64,000 nucleotides of DNA. Source: Yersinia frederiksenii ATCC 33641 (GTDB taxonomy: Bacteria; Pseudomonadota; Gammaproteobacteria; Enterobacterales; Enterobacteriaceae). Shown here piece after piece: positions 51,214 through 62,078 of the stretch; within the stretch, counting starts at the first letter, position 1; every line of letters starts with the position of its first letter. Both the position numbers and the translations under genes were made by a program. The DNA lies in assembly GCF_000754805.1 (NCBI RefSeq), contig NZ_KN150731.1, positions 3,707,886 to 3,771,885 on the forward strand. The letters run 5' to 3'. The notes below the pieces were generated by a model, which was not told the origin of the DNA, made no database searches, and saw only the letters and a program-made list of their open reading frames with translations.

Positions 51214-52758
51214 TTATGCCCCTTCTTTACGTGGTGCTGCAGGCTTACGTGGGCGGCGAGGACGAGAGCGACGCGGCGCCGGATCCGCACCTAACGTGTT
51301 TAACATATTCTTTTGCTGTAATGGCGTAGCTTCCTGGAACTCTCCCCACCACTGCGCTAAACGCTGTAACTCATGGTTATTTTCCACTTCGGCACGCAGT
51401 GCTAGCAAGTCATAGGCCGCGCGGAATTTTGGATGTTCCATCAGCTTATGTGCTCGTTTGCCCTGACGGCGTGACAACCGCAATTGCAGTAGCCAGATAT
51501 CGCGCACCAGTGAAGTAATCCGTTTTGGAATGGCCAGTGAACGGCACTCTTCATCAAGTACATCATTCATTGCCAGCGCGAAAGCATCGTAATAGGCCAG
51601 GCCACTTTCTTGCGTCAGTTTCTGTGCATGTTCAATGAGCGGATACCAAAGCATAGCGGCAAATAAGAATGCCGGATTGACGCGCTTATCATTATGCAAA
51701 CGATGGTCAGTATTTTTCAAAACCTGAACCAGAATACGTTCCATTGGCGAATCGTGATGCTCGGTAAAATTACGGGCAATCAGCGGGAACAATGGTTGGA
51801 AAAGCTGATATTCACACAGTTTTAAGTAAGTTTTATAGCCATAACCAGACTGCAAGAGTTTGAGCGATTCTTCGAACAGACGAGCCGGTGGGATCTCGTG
51901 CAGCAGTGACGCCAAACGCGGGATCGGTTCGGCGGTTTCCGCGCTAATAGACATGTCCAATTTAGCGGCAAAACGTACAGCACGCAGCATCCGCACCGGA
52001 TCTTCACGATAGCGGGTTTCAGGATCGCCAATCAGGCGGATGATCCCTTCTTTCAGATCGCGCAAGCCGCCAGTGTAGTCACGCAGTGCAAAATCAGAAA
52101 TGCCATAGTAGAGGCTATTAATGGTGAAGTCGCGGCGCTGGGCATCATCTTCAATGGTGCCGAAAATATTGTCACGCAGCAGCATGCCATTTTGTGCCTG
52201 CTGGGAAGAGTTTTTATCGCTATCTTCCGCTTGCTGTTGTTCATGATGACCACGGAAAGTGGCAACTTCAATGATTTCCGGACCAAACATCACATGAGCC
52301 AGACGGAAACGGCGGCCTACCAGACGGCAGTTACGGAATAACTTGCGCACTTGTTCTGGTGTGGCACTGGTAGTGATATCGAAATCTTTCGGCTTTTTGC
52401 CCAGTAACAGGTCACGGACGCCACCACCGACCAGATAGGCTTCATAACCTGATTTATTCAGGCGATAGAGAACCTTCAGCGCATTATCGCTGATGTCTCT
52501 ACGGGAAATATTGTGCTGATCTCGTGGAATAATTGTCATCGGACTCAGTTCCGAAGCAGGCCCCGCCTGATTTTTGCGGCCAGTATTTGTTCTGGCAGAC
52601 CTTCTCTCTTTGCGGGCCACGTTATCTTCACCGGGCACTTTATCTTTACGGGCACTACTATCACGGGCCGTCTCATCACGGACAGCTTTACCATCGCGAG
52701 CGGATTTATCATCGCGAATCAGTACCTTACGGCAGAAATTGGCTACTCGGGTAAAAAT
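51214..52758 (-). CDS. pcnB: Poly(A) polymerase I PcnB, AUU start
   Basis: Adds poly(A) tails to RNA 3' ends, promoting decay, and controls ColE1-type copy number. 514 residues counted from an ATT codon at 52756-52758. That codon gives (I)[12 protein letters not shown], the E. coli N-terminus, and has GAGG 6 bases upstream; E. coli pcnB is known to start at AUU. The nucleotidyltransferase core has [18 protein letters not shown] with the catalytic DxD, then [11 protein letters not shown] and [11 protein letters not shown]. Between residues of about 15 and 60 is an Arg/Lys/Asp/Ser-rich insert not found in E. coli. The C-terminus is basic. Confidence 0.95.
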   Translation of the reverse strand: MFTRVANFCRKVLIRDDKSARDGKAVRDETARDSSARKDKVPGEDNVARKERRSARTNTGRKNQAGPASELSPMTIIPRDQHNISRRDISDNALKVLYRLNKSGYEAYLVGGGVRDLLLGKKPKDFDITTSATPEQVRKLFRNCRLVGRRFRLAHVMFGPEIIEVATFRGHHEQQQAEDSDKNSSQQAQNGMLLRDNIFGTIEDDAQRRDFTINSLYYGISDFALRDYTGGLRDLKEGIIRLIGDPETRYREDPVRMLRAVRFAAKLDMSISAETAEPIPRLASLLHEIPPARLFEESLKLLQSGYGYKTYLKLCEYQLFQPLFPLIARNFTEHHDSPMERILVQVLKNTDHRLHNDKRVNPAFLFAAMLWYPLIEHAQKLTQESGLAYYDAFALAMNDVLDEECRSLAIPKRITSLVRDIWLLQLRLSRRQGKRAHKLMEHPKFRAAYDLLALRAEVENNHELQRLAQWWGEFQEATPLQQKNMLNTLGADPAPRRSRPRRPRKPAAPRKEGA

Positions 52759-52768
52759 GGTACACCTC
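52756..52768 (-). promoter_or_regulatory. Ribosome binding site and AUU initiation codon of pcnB
   Basis: On the minus strand GAGG (complement of 52765-52768) is followed by six bases and then ATT (52758-52756). No ATG, GTG or TTG occurs at this position. A nearby alternative codon 21 bases upstream would add residues with no match in the family. AUU initiation limits PcnB level in E. coli. Confidence 0.75.
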
Positions 52769-52819
52769 GATAGTGGCAATATTTAACAAAACAACAGAAA
52801 AACAGCGGCTAATCATAGC

Positions 52820-53779
52820 TCACCGTGCTTCCTTTGAGAATGCCGTTGTGTTTTCAGTGGCGGCTATCGCCCCCTGAAGCGGAATTGCTGCCAATGTCCA
52901 ATTTTCGACTGCAAAACGTAATAATAACGGCAAATCAAGATCTTGCCAGCATTCTGGCAGAGGTTGACGCAAAAACTTCAGTGCATCGATCAAAATTGGT
53001 CGCGGATCGCCCTTTGGCAGCGGTGGCGCATGGTTTTGCTTAGATAACTTATTACCATCAGGGTTCAGCGCCAGCGGTAGATGTAAATAACCGGGTGCTG
53101 GTTGCTGTAATAGCTGGTAGAGGGCTATCTGGCGCACTGTTGGCTCAATCAAATCGGCTCCACGCACAATCTCGGTTACGCCTTGAAAGGCATCATCGAC
53201 TACCACCGCCAGATTATAGGCAAACAGGCCATCGCGCCTACGAATAATAAAATCTTCTTCTGCCAGCGCTGGCACGGCATGCAACTCACCCAGTAATTTA
53301 TCATAAAAGGAATAAACCGGTTGAGTCTGTCGTAAACGGATAGCCGCGCCATCAGCAGGTAAATGACGTTCACGGCAATAACCGTCATATAACCCACCAA
53401 TTTGTTGAATACGGCTGCGGGTACAGGTGCAGTAATAGCTCAGCCCTTGTTGTTTCAGCCACTCTAAGGCTGCGCGATAGGCTTCATGACGCCGAGATTG
53501 GTAAATAACAGGACCATCCCACTGCAAGCCATAGTGCTCGAGTGTGGTTAAAATACGGGCGGCGGCACCGGGGATTTCACGAGGAGGGTCAATATCTTCA
53601 ATGCGAACCAACCAGCTCCCACCTTGAGCGCGGGCTTGCAGGTAACTTCCGAGTGCGGCAATCAGCGAACCGAAATGCAAATCCCCGGACGGTGATGGCG
53701 CAAAACGCCCGACATAGTGGGTTGGCTTCAGAGCTGCTTGTTGGGTAATAAATCGCTGAGTATTGATAGCTTCAGGCAT
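52820..53779 (-). CDS. gluQ: Glutamyl-Q tRNA(Asp) synthetase GluQ
   Basis: Truncated GluRS-like enzyme that attaches glutamate to queuosine in the tRNA(Asp) anticodon. 319 residues. It has the HIGH-like block [15 protein letters not shown] and KLSKQN as the KMSKS equivalent, a zinc site in [10 protein letters not shown] and YCRE, and no anticodon-binding domain. It lies downstream of dksA, the usual place for this gene, and upstream of pcnB. Confidence 0.95.
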   Translation of the reverse strand: MPEAINTQRFITQQAALKPTHYVGRFAPSPSGDLHFGSLIAALGSYLQARAQGGSWLVRIEDIDPPREIPGAAARILTTLEHYGLQWDGPVIYQSRRHEAYRAALEWLKQQGLSYYCTCTRSRIQQIGGLYDGYCRERHLPADGAAIRLRQTQPVYSFYDKLLGELHAVPALAEEDFIIRRRDGLFAYNLAVVVDDAFQGVTEIVRGADLIEPTVRQIALYQLLQQPAPGYLHLPLALNPDGNKLSKQNHAPPLPKGDPRPILIDALKFLRQPLPECWQDLDLPLLLRFAVENWTLAAIPLQGAIAATENTTAFSKEAR

Positions 53780-53809
53780 ATAAGGAAAGGGAGGTTCAAC
53801 GTGATAAAT

Positions 53810-53837
53810 ACGGCACCAGAAATCACTCTGGCACCGT
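53810..53837 (-). terminator. Hairpin between dksA and gluQ
   Basis: On the minus strand ACGGTGCCAG and CTGGTGCCGT form a 10-bp stem with two G-U pairs around an 8-base loop, followed by ATTTATC. Probably a leaky terminator after dksA. Confidence 0.55.
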
Positions 53838-53849
53838 ATTATTGCTGTA

Positions 53850-54305
53850 TTAGCCTGCCATCTGCTTTTCGCGGATTTCGGCTAAGGTTTTACAGTCAAT
53901 GCACAAATCTGCTGTTGGTCGCGCTTCCAGACGGCGAATACCAATCTCGACGCCACAAGACTCGCAGAAACCGAAATCGTCATCTTCAACTTTTTTCAGT
54001 GTCTTCTCGATCTTTTTAATCAGCTTACGCTCACGGTCGCGGTTACGAAGTTCAAGACTAAACTCTTCTTCCTGCGCGGCACGGTCTACCGGATCGGGGA
54101 AATTAGCAGCTTCGTCTTGCATGTGCGATACAGTACGATCCACTTCATCCCTGAGCTGGTTGCGCCATGCTTCAAGAATCAGCTTGAAATGCGACAGCTG
54201 GGCGGCATTCATATACTCTTCGCCTGGCTTCTCTTGGTACGGTTCCACCCCAGCGATGGCGAGAATGCTCAAGGACGAGGTTTTACGTTTTTGCCCTTCT
54301 TGCAT
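53850..54305 (-). CDS. dksA: RNA polymerase-binding transcription factor DksA
   Basis: Secondary-channel factor that works with ppGpp at rRNA and biosynthetic promoters. 151 residues as in E. coli, from the ATG at 54305 with GTAGGAG upstream. The coiled-coil tip keeps the acidic DPVDRA. The zinc finger is CESC and CIDC separated by 17 residues. Followed by gluQ. Confidence 0.97.
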   Translation of the reverse strand: MQEGQKRKTSSLSILAIAGVEPYQEKPGEEYMNAAQLSHFKLILEAWRNQLRDEVDRTVSHMQDEAANFPDPVDRAAQEEEFSLELRNRDRERKLIKKIEKTLKKVEDDDFGFCESCGVEIGIRRLEARPTADLCIDCKTLAEIREKQMAG

Positions 54306-54484
54306 GATGCTTCTCCTACATTCATACGCACTATCGAAATCCCCAATGCGGGGAAAAATCAGGCCGCTATAAATAACAGAAGGAAGGTAGGTTGGCAATT
54401 ATTCCTGTCGCCTGCTTGACAATGGTGTGAAGGAAGGCGTATTTGGCGAGCGGCTTTACCCAATAGTTGCTTCTTTATTAAGCA

Positions 54485-55246
54485 TTATGGATTGAGCTTT
54501 TCGTCCAGTAATAACGGTAAACGAGCATCCAGCGCGATACCGTCAGGCGATAGTTGAAAACCGTAGCAAATCACCTCCACTCCTGCTTGCTGAGCCTGGG
54601 CCAGCAATTCTGCATAGCGATTGTCAATGTGTCGGGCCGCAGCGACTTGCTTGATGCCCGTATGCAATACGGCAAAAAAAAGTACCGCCCGGTGACCGCT
54701 GGCAACCATGCTTTGTAACTCCCTGAGATGTTTCTGACCCCGCAGGGTGACGGCATCCGGGAAATACCCACACTGTTGCTGTAATAAGGTAACCGACTTG
54801 ACTTCAATATAGCAGTTAGACCTATTTTCTGCCTGCAATAACAAGTCTATACGGCTGTTCTCGTCCCCATACTTAATCTCTCTTTTGACAGAAGTGTAAC
54901 CAGATAATTCAACTATGTGGTTATTATCTATCGCAGAACTGACTAACTCATTGGCACGTAAGGTATTTACGCATATCCAATCACCGGTTTGGGTCTGTGT
55001 TAATTCCCAACTATGAGGATACTTACGTTTCGGGTTATCCGAGGTCGAATACCAGACCGTATCTCCTGGAGTTGCACAACCGGTCATCGCTCCAGTATTA
55101 GCGCAATGAATAGTTAATGTTTCTCCGGCGGGCGTCACAATATCAGCTAAAAAGCGTTTATACCGCAGGATAAGTGTGGCCGGTTGTAACCGGGGATTAA
55201 ACGACAGTAATTGGGGATGAGAAAATGACTGTGGGTTAGCTGCCAT
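54485..55246 (-). CDS. sfsA: Sugar fermentation stimulation protein SfsA
   Basis: 253 residues. A family often described as a DNA-binding or nuclease-like protein; the function is not settled. Conserved parts are [39 protein letters not shown], and a PD-(D/E)xK-like ENSRIDLLL...YIEVKSVTL. The start at 55246 has AAGGA upstream; it adds about 13 residues at the N-terminus relative to E. coli. The first 11 bases overlap the end of thpR. Confidence 0.92.
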   Translation of the reverse strand: MAANPQSFSHPQLLSFNPRLQPATLILRYKRFLADIVTPAGETLTIHCANTGAMTGCATPGDTVWYSTSDNPKRKYPHSWELTQTQTGDWICVNTLRANELVSSAIDNNHIVELSGYTSVKREIKYGDENSRIDLLLQAENRSNCYIEVKSVTLLQQQCGYFPDAVTLRGQKHLRELQSMVASGHRAVLFFAVLHTGIKQVAAARHIDNRYAELLAQAQQAGVEVICYGFQLSPDGIALDARLPLLLDEKLNP

Positions 55247-55799
55247 CTAATGTCCTTTCGCTGCTAACCAGTGGCCAGCTTTGCACGATGTTATAACGGG
55301 TACGCCCGCGCACGAATACCGATTCATATAATGAAAAATGGCTTGCACGGAAGCTTTCGTTTGCGGTTTTGGCCGGTATCGCGACCGGGCGGGTAGCGCC
55401 ACGTAACAAGCTTACATGGGGATGAAAGGGTAGCGGTGATTGGTAACAGCCGCTGCGGGCCGCTTGAGAGCGCAGTAACTGAGCCAACTGCAACAGGCCG
55501 CGTGGCGGATTTTTGCACCCCAGCCAGACCACACCGGAACTGGGCCAATGGCCGATATCATCCAGTGTTACGTCAAAACCTGGCTGACTGATGCGCCCGG
55601 CTTGTTGCTGCAATACTTGAGCTTTGGCGGCACTGACCTCCCCGAGGAACGCCAGCGTCAGATGAAGATTGGCCGCAGCAATAGGATGGCCAGCCTCTGG
55701 CGGGAAGTTATCAGCTCGCCACTGTACAATGCGCCGCTGCATGGTTTTCGGCAGTGTCAGAGCAAAGAACAGGCGACGAGGACTCGCTGTCTTCGGCAT
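55236..55799 (-). CDS. thpR: RNA 2',3'-cyclic phosphodiesterase ThpR (LigT family)
   Basis: 2H phosphoesterase of about 187 residues. The two catalytic motifs are HLTLAFLG and HPHVSLLR. The ATG at 55799 matches the E. coli start best (RRLFFAL near the N-terminus); an in-frame ATG 39 bases upstream would add 13 residues and cannot be excluded. It overlaps sfsA and is divergent from hrpB. Confidence 0.9.
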   Translation of the reverse strand: MPKTASPRRLFFALTLPKTMQRRIVQWRADNFPPEAGHPIAAANLHLTLAFLGEVSAAKAQVLQQQAGRISQPGFDVTLDDIGHWPSSGVVWLGCKNPPRGLLQLAQLLRSQAARSGCYQSPLPFHPHVSLLRGATRPVAIPAKTANESFRASHFSLYESVFVRGRTRYNIVQSWPLVSSERTLDGS

Positions 55800-55914
55800 G
55801 GTTTTGCTCACGATTGCTTTATCAACAACATTAATCATCAGGTTGGAATAATCACTCGGCTAAATACGCTATACGGCCATGATGTTACAATGGCTGATGA
55901 TAAAAGTAGAGGGA

Positions 55915-58407
55915 ATGGAGAAGAATGTGGTGGTGAGTCAGAGAGAAAGTGATGCGCAGATGGTCGCTTTACCAGTAGGTGAAGTGCTCAGCGAGATATT
56001 GTCTGCATTGCGCACCTCACCGCAAGTTTTGCTCCATGCTCCCACTGGGGCTGGGAAATCGACGTGGTTACCGCTGCAAATCCTGCAATGCAGTGAGTTT
56101 ATTGATGGCCGCATTATCATGCTGGAACCGCGGCGGCTGGCGGCAAAAAATGTAGCATACCGGTTGGCGCAACAACTGGGTGAGCAACCGGGTCAGACCG
56201 TGGGCTATCGCATGCGAGCCGAAAGCAAAAGCGGGCCGAATACACGTCTGGAAGTGGTCACTGAAGGTATTTTGACACGCATGCTGCAGCAAGATGCGGA
56301 GCTTACGGGAGTCTCTTTGGTTATTCTCGATGAGTTTCATGAGCGCAGTTTGCAGGCCGATCTAGCGCTGGCGCTGTTGCTGGATGTGCAGCAGGGGCTT
56401 CGTGATGACCTCAAGCTGCTGATCATGTCCGCGACGTTGGATAATCAGCGTCTGTCTGCGCTATTGCCCTCGGCACCGGCCATTGTTTCCGCTGGGCGCA
56501 GTTTTCCTGTGGAACGTAGCTATCAGCCGCTGTCTAGCCATGAGCGGCTAGAAGATGGAGTCGCTAACCGGGTTAAGCGCTTATTGAACGAGCAAACTGG
56601 CTCTTTGCTGCTATTTTTACCCGGCGTCGGGGAAATTCATCGAGTCATCGAGCGGCTGGATGGTGAGGTTGCCAGTGATACCGACCTTTGCCCACTGTAC
56701 GGCGCTTTACCGCTCAGTGAACAGCAAAAAGCGATTCAACCGGCCCCGGCAGGGCGGCGCAAAGTGGTGCTGGCGACCAATATTGCTGAAACCAGTCTGA
56801 CCATCGAAGGGATCCGGTTGGTTGTTGATAGTGGTTTGGAACGGGTGGCGCGCTTTGATGTCAAAAATGGTCTGACCCGCTTGGTGACACAGCGGATAAG
56901 CCAGGCCTCAATGGTACAGCGCGCCGGGCGTGCCGGGCGGCTAGAGCCGGGTATCTGCTGGCATCTATTTGCTAAAGAGCAGGCCGAGCGAGCGGCGCAA
57001 TACAGCGAGCCGGAAATTGTTAACAGTGATTTATGCAGTCTGTGGCTGGAGTTGTTGAACTGGGGATGTCAGGATGCAAACCAGCTCAGCTGGCTTGATC
57101 AACCGCCACTGGCAGCACTGTCCGTCGCCAGTGATTTATTGCAGCAGTTGGGGGCTATCGATGCCAATGGTCAACTAACTGGCTCCGGGCGTGCAATGGC
57201 GAACTTGGGGTGTGAACCGCGTTTGGCCGCTATGCTCTGTTTTGCTGCCGGACAAAGCCCGGATGCGCTGGCAACTGCGGCACTGCTGGCCGCCATTCTG
57301 GAGGAGCCTCCTCGCTCCGGTCAGATTAATCTTCACCACTGGCTTAGCTGCCCACAGCCCCATTGGCAGCGGCGGGCAAGGCAACTGACACAAAGAATTA
57401 ATGCTCGTGTTGGAGCCGTCGATAGCGATCTTGCCGGTCAATTATTGGCGCTGGCCTATCCGGATCGCATTGCGAGTGCTCGAGGACAAGATAGCCGCTA
57501 TCTATTGGCTAATGGCATGGGGGCTGTAATGGCGCAAGACGAGGCGCTGTCACGCACTCCCTGGTTGGTGGCTGCCAGCTTATTACAAAGCAACAGCGGG
57601 CCGGATGCGCGCATTTTACTGGCGCTGCCCATTGATGTTGAACAATTGGCGAAGCAATTGCCCCGTCTGGTTGAAGAACGGACAGCAGTGGAGTGGGATG
57701 AAGAAAAGGGCACATTGCGTGCCTGGCGGCGCTGGCAAATCGGGCGCTTGACCCTACGAGCACAACCGTTGGCAAAACCGAGTGATGAGGCATTGCAATC
57801 AGCTTTATTGAACTGGGTACGTGAGCAAGGATTGCAAGTGCTTAATTGGGATGAGAATGCTGAACAGTTCCGCACCCGGCTACATTGCGCTAACCTCTGG
57901 TTGTCTGAAGAGCCTTGGCCAGCTGTCGATGACGACAGTTTACTGGGCCAGCTTGAACTATGGCTACTGCCGTCATTGTCCGGAGTGCGGGATTTGCGCC
58001 GATTACGGCAAGTGAATATCTCGGAAGCACTTACTCGCTTGTTAAGCTGGCAGTTACGTCAACGGCTGGATACTGAGCTACCAACTCATTACACTGTGCC
58101 GACAGGTAGCCGCCTGCCAATCCGTTATTATGTCGACCGACCACCGGTGCTGGCGGTGCGTTTGCAAGAGGTTTTTGGTGAACAGCATAGCCCGATGTTA
58201 GCGGGTGGGCGGGTCGCGGTGGTACTTGAATTGCTTTCCCCGGCCCATCGACCACTACAGATTACTGGTGATTTGGCCGCTTTCTGGCAGGGGGCATACC
58301 GCGAGGTGCAAAAAGAGATGAAAGGGCGCTATCCCAAACATGTTTGGCCAGATGACCCTGCCAATGCTCAGCCAACTCGCAGAACCAAAAAGTATCAGGA
58401 TAAGTGA
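55915..58407 (+). CDS. hrpB: ATP-dependent RNA helicase HrpB
   Basis: DEAH-type helicase of about 830 residues; cellular role unclear. Walker A is HAPTGAGKST, motif II is LDEFHERS, motif III MSATL, and motif VI QRAGRAGR. The family C-terminal block ends in MKGRYPKHVWPDDPANAQPTRRTK. The start is uncertain: in-frame ATGs lie at 55879, 55915 and 55960, and the one at 55915 was chosen as the middle choice before a divergent N-terminal tail. mrcB follows after about 100 bp. Confidence 0.93.
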   Translation: MEKNVVVSQRESDAQMVALPVGEVLSEILSALRTSPQVLLHAPTGAGKSTWLPLQILQCSEFIDGRIIMLEPRRLAAKNVAYRLAQQLGEQPGQTVGYRMRAESKSGPNTRLEVVTEGILTRMLQQDAELTGVSLVILDEFHERSLQADLALALLLDVQQGLRDDLKLLIMSATLDNQRLSALLPSAPAIVSAGRSFPVERSYQPLSSHERLEDGVANRVKRLLNEQTGSLLLFLPGVGEIHRVIERLDGEVASDTDLCPLYGALPLSEQQKAIQPAPAGRRKVVLATNIAETSLTIEGIRLVVDSGLERVARFDVKNGLTRLVTQRISQASMVQRAGRAGRLEPGICWHLFAKEQAERAAQYSEPEIVNSDLCSLWLELLNWGCQDANQLSWLDQPPLAALSVASDLLQQLGAIDANGQLTGSGRAMANLGCEPRLAAMLCFAAGQSPDALATAALLAAILEEPPRSGQINLHHWLSCPQPHWQRRARQLTQRINARVGAVDSDLAGQLLALAYPDRIASARGQDSRYLLANGMGAVMAQDEALSRTPWLVAASLLQSNSGPDARILLALPIDVEQLAKQLPRLVEERTAVEWDEEKGTLRAWRRWQIGRLTLRAQPLAKPSDEALQSALLNWVREQGLQVLNWDENAEQFRTRLHCANLWLSEEPWPAVDDDSLLGQLELWLLPSLSGVRDLRRLRQVNISEALTRLLSWQLRQRLDTELPTHYTVPTGSRLPIRYYVDRPPVLAVRLQEVFGEQHSPMLAGGRVAVVLELLSPAHRPLQITGDLAAFWQGAYREVQKEMKGRYPKHVWPDDPANAQPTRRTKKYQDK

Positions 58408-58513
58408 TACACAGGGCTAAGAGCCCATAATTTCAGATGTTTCCCCTTTCTATTTGGTTAATTGGGGGACACATTAAGCCGCAATAATCGCCAATGCGCG
58501 TGGAGAGAAATAC

Positions 58514-60997
58514 ATGTCTGGGGATGACCGCGAGCCAATAGGGCGCAAGGGCAAGAAAGCCCAACCCAAAGCTGCACCAAAACGACCATTGCGTCGGCGG
58601 CGTGATGAAGATGAATATGAAGAAGAATATTTAGATGACGATGACCAAGACGATGATGACTATGACGACGAGGAAGAACCGATGCCAAGAAAGGTAGCAT
58701 CACGTCCACCCCGCAAAAAACGCCGTTGGCTTGGCCTATTTATCAAACTGTTCTTGGTTGGTGCAGTGGTATTGGCTATTTATGGTGTTTACCTCGACTC
58801 GCAAATTCGTAGCCGTATTGATGGCAAGGTGTGGCAACTGCCAGCGGCCGTATATGGCCGTATGGTTAGCCTTGAACCGGGAATGTCCTACAGCAAAAAA
58901 GAGATGATCGATTTGCTGGAAGGAATGCAATACCGCCAGGTTACACGGATGACTCGCCCAGGTGAATTCACTGTGCAGGGCGATAGCATTGATATCTTGC
59001 GGCGCCCGTTTGATTTCCCTGATGCAAAAGAGGGCCAGATCCGTGCGCGCTTGATCTTTAAAGATGATCGTCTGGCGCGGATCGAAAATTTGGATAATCA
59101 GCGTGATTTTGGCTTCCTGCGTCTCGATCCTAAGCTGATTACCATGTTGCAATCACCTAATGGTGAGCAGCGCCTGTTTGTGCCACGCGCCGGTTTCCCT
59201 GATTTACTGGTCGATACTTTGCTGGCGACAGAAGACCGTCACTTTTACGAGCACGATGGTATCAGCCCTTATTCTATTGGCCGCGCGGTCGTTGCCAACC
59301 TGACTGCTGGCAAAGCAGTGCAGGGGGGCAGTACACTGACTCAGCAGTTAGTCAAAAACCTGTTCCTGACCAACGAACGTTCACTGTGGCGTAAACTTAA
59401 CGAAGCCTATATGGCGCTGTTAGTGGATTACCGTTATAGCAAAGACCGTATTTTGGAGCTGTATCTGAACGAAGTGTATCTTGGGCAGAGTGGCAGTGAT
59501 CAAATTCGTGGTTTCCCGTTAGCAAGTTTGTATTACTTTGGTCGTCCGGTGAATGAGCTGAGCCTTGACCAGCAAGCTATGCTGGTGGGGATGGTGAAAG
59601 GGGCGTCGCTGTATAACCCATGGCGTAATCCGACACTGGCGCTTGAACGGCGTAATTTGGTGCTGCGTTTGCTGCAGAATCAGGGGGTCATTGACGGCGA
59701 ACTCTATACCATGCTGAGCGCCCGTCCACTCGGGGTGCAGCCGAAAGGCGGGGTTATCACGCCTCAGCCTGCTTTTATGCAGATGGTGCGTCAGGAACTA
59801 CAGCAGAAGCTGGGTGACAAAATCAATGATTTGTCCGGCGTGAAAATTTTCACCACGCTAGACCCGGTTTCACAAGATGCGGCAGAAAAAGCCATCGAAG
59901 ATGGGATCCCGGCGCTGAAAGCAGCCCGTCATCTGGATGATTTGGAAGCGGCAATGGTGATTGTTGACCGCTTTAGTGGTGAAGTTCGTGCCATGGTTGG
60001 CGGCGCTCAGCCACAATTTGCCGGGTTTAACCGGGCCATGCAGGCTCGCCGTTTGGTGGGCTCACTTGCCAAGCCACCAACTTATCTGGCCGCCTTGAGT
60101 GAGCCGGATAAATATCGACTCAATACTTGGTTGTCGGACCAACCGTTGTCGATCAAATTACCTAACGGCTCAACATGGCAGCCGAAAAACTATGATCGCC
60201 AGTTCCGTGGTCAGGTGATGTTAATCGACGCTCTGGCGAACTCTTTGAATGTGCCAACCGTCAATCTGGGCATGTCCGTTGGGTTGGATCAAATTAGCGC
60301 TATGTTGCAACGTCTGGGTATCCCGAAAACGGCAATTAACCCGGTTCCGGCCATGTTACTGGGGGCAATTGACCTGACGCCAGTTGAAGTGGCACAGGAA
60401 TACCAAACTATCGCCAGTGGCGGGAATCGCGCGCCATTATCTGCTGTGCGTTCGGTGATGGCTGAAGATGGCACGGTGCTGTATCAGAGCTTCCCACAGG
60501 CGGAGCGAATGGTTCCGGCACAGGCGGCTTATCTGACACTGTACGCCATGCAACAAGGGGTGGCTCGCGGGACATCGCGCTCATTATCAGTGAAATTCTC
60601 TAAATACAATCTGGCGGCGAAAACCGGTACCACCAATGACCTGCGTGATAGTTGGTTTGCCGGTATTGATGGCAAGGAAGTCGCCATTGCCTGGGTGGGA
60701 CGTGACAACAATGGTCCGGCCAAATTGACCGGGGCTAACGGGGCACTGACCTTGTATCGCCGCTATCTTGAGAACCAAACGCCGTTGCCGCTGGTATTGC
60801 AACCACCAGAGGGGATTAGCCAGATGAGTATTGATTCGGCGGGGAACTTTGTCTGTGGCGACGGGAGCGGCATGCGTTCGATTCCGGTTTGGACTGAGAA
60901 CCCGCAAGGGTTGTGTCAGGCCGCTCAGCCAGCAGAGCAAGCCAAACCTGATGGCGATGGTGTCGCGGGTTGGATCAAAGATATGTTCGGCCAGTAA
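58514..60997 (+). CDS. mrcB: Penicillin-binding protein 1B MrcB
   Basis: Bifunctional class A PBP; polymerises and cross-links peptidoglycan with LpoB. 827 residues. The cytoplasmic tail has a long acidic run (about 31-57), then basic residues and one membrane anchor (about 72-94). The UB2H domain is next, then the GT51 domain with the catalytic Glu in [12 protein letters not shown] and the [14 protein letters not shown] motif. The transpeptidase has [10 protein letters not shown] (SxxK), NSLN (SxN) and AAKTGTTND (KTG). Confidence 0.97.
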   Translation: MSGDDREPIGRKGKKAQPKAAPKRPLRRRRDEDEYEEEYLDDDDQDDDDYDDEEEPMPRKVASRPPRKKRRWLGLFIKLFLVGAVVLAIYGVYLDSQIRSRIDGKVWQLPAAVYGRMVSLEPGMSYSKKEMIDLLEGMQYRQVTRMTRPGEFTVQGDSIDILRRPFDFPDAKEGQIRARLIFKDDRLARIENLDNQRDFGFLRLDPKLITMLQSPNGEQRLFVPRAGFPDLLVDTLLATEDRHFYEHDGISPYSIGRAVVANLTAGKAVQGGSTLTQQLVKNLFLTNERSLWRKLNEAYMALLVDYRYSKDRILELYLNEVYLGQSGSDQIRGFPLASLYYFGRPVNELSLDQQAMLVGMVKGASLYNPWRNPTLALERRNLVLRLLQNQGVIDGELYTMLSARPLGVQPKGGVITPQPAFMQMVRQELQQKLGDKINDLSGVKIFTTLDPVSQDAAEKAIEDGIPALKAARHLDDLEAAMVIVDRFSGEVRAMVGGAQPQFAGFNRAMQARRLVGSLAKPPTYLAALSEPDKYRLNTWLSDQPLSIKLPNGSTWQPKNYDRQFRGQVMLIDALANSLNVPTVNLGMSVGLDQISAMLQRLGIPKTAINPVPAMLLGAIDLTPVEVAQEYQTIASGGNRAPLSAVRSVMAEDGTVLYQSFPQAERMVPAQAAYLTLYAMQQGVARGTSRSLSVKFSKYNLAAKTGTTNDLRDSWFAGIDGKEVAIAWVGRDNNGPAKLTGANGALTLYRRYLENQTPLPLVLQPPEGISQMSIDSAGNFVCGDGSGMRSIPVWTENPQGLCQAAQPAEQAKPDGDGVAGWIKDMFGQ

Positions 60998-61008
60998 TCA
61001 TGTTATAG

Positions 61009-61035
61009 GGATGGGCACCGGTATGGTGCCCATCC
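61009..61035 (+). terminator. Strong hairpin after mrcB
   Basis: Perfect 11-bp stem GGATGGGCACC (61009-61019) and GGTGCCCATCC (61025-61035) with a 5-base loop, 11 bp past the mrcB stop. No U tract follows, so termination may depend on Rho. Confidence 0.55.
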
Positions 61036-61152
61036 ACATCCCAATATATTCTTCTGCTTTACCCTCCCACGGCACTATTGGCTATATCCCCCTTTAAGTC
61101 GGCAGGCTTAGCGCTTGCAGTTCGCGGTGGGTTACGCATAAACTATTCTCTT

Positions 61153-61167
61153 TGAGAATTATTATCG
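61153..61167. promoter_or_regulatory. Fur box upstream of fhuC
   Basis: TGAGAATTATTATCG matches the 7-1-7 Fur consensus TGATAATnATTATCA in 12 of 14 defined positions. It lies 116 bp before the fhuC start in the mrcB-fhuC spacer. Confidence 0.75.
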
Positions 61168-61283
61168 TTTCGATTCACTTTCTCGTTATTTATCGATAAC
61201 GTTTGGGTTGCAATAACGACAGCATCCGTTAACAACATGAGTTAACAATGATATCCGTTAACTTTTAATCGCAGGGCACCATC

Positions 61284-62078
61284 TTGGACCAACAGGCAAG
61301 CCAATCCAGCATATTCACACTCCGTGAGCTGAGTTTTTCGGTTCCCGGTCGAACCTTATTACAGCCACTGTCACTCACTTTTCCACAAGGGAAAGTCTGC
61401 GGGCTTATCGGCCACAATGGTTCTGGTAAATCGACACTATTAAAAATGCTGGGCCGTCATCAACCTCCCTCCAGTGGAGAGGCTTTGCTCAATGATGTGC
61501 CACTGGCGCTGTGGGACAGTAAAGCTTTTGCCCGTGAAGTGGCTTATTTACCTCAGCAATTACCGGCGGCAGAGGGGATGACGGTGCGCGAGTTGGTGGC
61601 GATAGGCCGCTATCCTTGGCATGGCGCTTTAGGTCGTTTTCGTCAGAAAGATAGTGAGCAAGTGGAAGAGGCGATTGCGCTGGTAGATTTAAAACCACTG
61701 GCAAATCGCTTGGTGGACAGCTTATCTGGTGGTGAGCGCCAACGCGTCTGGCTGGCAATGATGGTTGCGCAAAATAGCCGTTGTCTGCTGCTTGATGAAC
61801 CCACTTCGGCACTGGATATTGCTCATCAGGTTGAAGTGTTGGGGCTGATTCAGCGTCTCAGCCATGAGCGCGGTCTGACAGTTATTGCGGTATTACACGA
61901 TATTAATATGGCGGCCCGTTATTGCGACTATTTGGTGGCATTGCGTGGCGGCGAGATGATAGCGCAAGGCCCGGCAGACAGTCTGATGCAATCCACAGTG
62001 CTGGAACAAATTTACGGCATTCCGATGGGAATATTACCGCATCCGGCCGGTGGTGCGCCGGTAAGTTTCGTTTATTAA
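61284..62078 (+). CDS. fhuC: Ferric hydroxamate ABC transporter ATP-binding protein FhuC
   Basis: ATPase for uptake of ferrichrome-type siderophores. 264 residues. Walker A GHNGSGKST, signature LSGGERQRVW, Walker B CLLLDEPTSALD, H-loop VLHDINMAARYC. The start is TTG at 61284 (AGGG upstream); the family end HPAGGAPVSFVY is kept. fhuA, which precedes fhuC in E. coli, is missing. The stop overlaps the fhuD ATG (TAATG). Confidence 0.95.
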   Translation: MDQQASQSSIFTLRELSFSVPGRTLLQPLSLTFPQGKVCGLIGHNGSGKSTLLKMLGRHQPPSSGEALLNDVPLALWDSKAFAREVAYLPQQLPAAEGMTVRELVAIGRYPWHGALGRFRQKDSEQVEEAIALVDLKPLANRLVDSLSGGERQRVWLAMMVAQNSRCLLLDEPTSALDIAHQVEVLGLIQRLSHERGLTVIAVLHDINMAARYCDYLVALRGGEMIAQGPADSLMQSTVLEQIYGIPMGILPHPAGGAPVSFVY

